A stretch of DNA of 64,000 bases, taken from positions 25,714,446-25,778,445 of the forward strand of contig OY759226.1 of NCBI GenBank assembly GCA_963662175.1. The letters run 5' to 3'. This document shows, one piece after another, positions 63,350 to 64,000 of the stretch. The first letter of the stretch is position 1. Each line of letters starts with the position of its first letter. The notes under the pieces are model-generated. The model did no database searches. It saw nothing but the letters and a program-made list of their open reading frames with translations, and was not told the origin of the DNA. The stretch comes from Aradus depressus. Lineage: Eukaryota; Arthropoda; Insecta; Hemiptera; Aradidae. The translations under genes were made by a program, and so were the position numbers.

Positions 63350-63975
63350 AGAGTTTATTATAAGAGTGGCATTTACAGAGGTACAATTATACAATAAGGT
63401 TCCTTGACCATTACCTTTATAATACACTAAATACAAATCAAAAATAATCAGTTAAATTAAAAACAATGCCACTGCTTAAGCTTTATTTATAAAAAACTCT
63501 TAAAGAAATAAAAATACAAATACAAAGTAACTGAAATGAATAGAAAATAAATTAATAAACATTCAAAAACAGAGATTATAATTTAAAATCGTGAACGGAT
63601 ATTTTTGTGTTTCCCTCCCTGAGTTTTCCCTATTTCCTTTACCAAAACGTTTTTATATGTGTCATACTTAAGTAAAAAGTTTTACTGAAATTTGTTATGT
63701 AGTCCAGTAGGAGCTCAAAATTTAGGTGTTCATGGATTTGGAGGATGGAGGTGTCCCTCGAGTGGCTACCAACCAATCTAAGGCATTGTGTTGGGCCACT
63801 TGAAGTGATCTCAAGTTGGAATTGCTTGCAAGACCGGCCCACACTGGGCGTGCATACGTTATCACTGGCCGCAACATAATGTATATGAGGAGTCTATTGG
63901 TTAGATTAAGGGCTGCCTTTCTGTGAAGTAAAGGGAATAAGGAGAACACAAGCCCGCTCACAGTATTTGCTTTCT
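63350..63975 (-). mobile_element. Jockey-like LINE, 3' part (continues past the window)
   Basis: The end of the reverse-transcriptase ORF, then ~270 bp 3' UTR ending near 63350 ('gagtttattataagagtggc' on the plus strand). The same 3' UTR recurs at 11.2-11.4 and 12.7-13.0 kb. Confidence 0.78.
63639..63961 (-). pseudogene. Jockey-like reverse transcriptase C-terminal fragment, frameshifted
   Basis: 'FSLFPLLHRKAALNLTNRLL' 'IYIMLRPVITYARPVWAGLA' 'SNSNLRSLQVAQHNAL' is the thumb/connection of a Jockey-type ORF2. After a frameshift near 63770 it goes on as 'RDTSILQIHEHLNFELLLDY'. It is broken by the shift; upstream domains may lie beyond 64000. Confidence 0.83.
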
Positions 63976-64000
63976 GCCTGATATTTTATTGCTTCAACAT

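Overview
The window is eukaryotic and animal, most likely an insect. It is AT-rich, has one gene with phase-correct GT-AG introns whose protein matches insect ERG (seizure-type) potassium channels, and is otherwise filled with transposable elements. Several SINE tails are TTAGG/CCTAA repeats, the insect telomere unit. A hemipteran is my guess from the overall look, with low confidence.

One host gene is supported, on the minus strand: an ether-a-go-go-related (ERG/Kv11, sei-like) voltage-gated K+ channel. Its first coding exon is at 60161-60478 (106 codons ending in phase 0). An S1 exon is at 10623-10866, and an S2-S3 exon at 3573-3754. The intervening introns are 49.3 kb and 6.9 kb, and the gene continues past position 1. 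The first exon joins the S1 exon where the short (1b) N-terminus of vertebrate ERG1 joins its channel core. A 17-codon ATG exon with a good donor in the same phase (25274-25324) is a weaker candidate for an alternative start.

The rest is intronic or upstream repeat DNA. (1) About 25 copies of one ~350-bp tRNA-derived SINE, some with clear target-site duplications. (2) A ~930-bp non-coding repeat ('family R') in more than 20 places on both strands. (3) LINEs: one nearly complete I-like element with intact gag and pol ORFs (13.2-19.1 kb), plus 5'-truncated Jockey-like, RTE-like and other copies. (4) Penelope-like fragments with GIY-YIG remnants and hammerhead-ribozyme-like motifs. (5) DNA elements with identifiable termini: a hAT/ZMYM deletion derivative (22093-22743), a hAT MITE (61053-61542), a pogo/Tigger-like element (49728-51055), a Helitron (62264-62788) and several foldback MITEs. 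(6) Tandem arrays: a 3.4-kb 83/78-bp satellite (56.6-59.9 kb), an 89-bp array (46.5-47.4 kb), a ~21-bp minisatellite (36.2-36.85 kb) and a GC-rich 33/34-bp array inside the Tigger-like element.

No bacterial genes, CRISPR arrays, rRNA genes or convincing free tRNA genes were seen. Repeat boundaries were read by eye and are approximate unless a target-site duplication is given.
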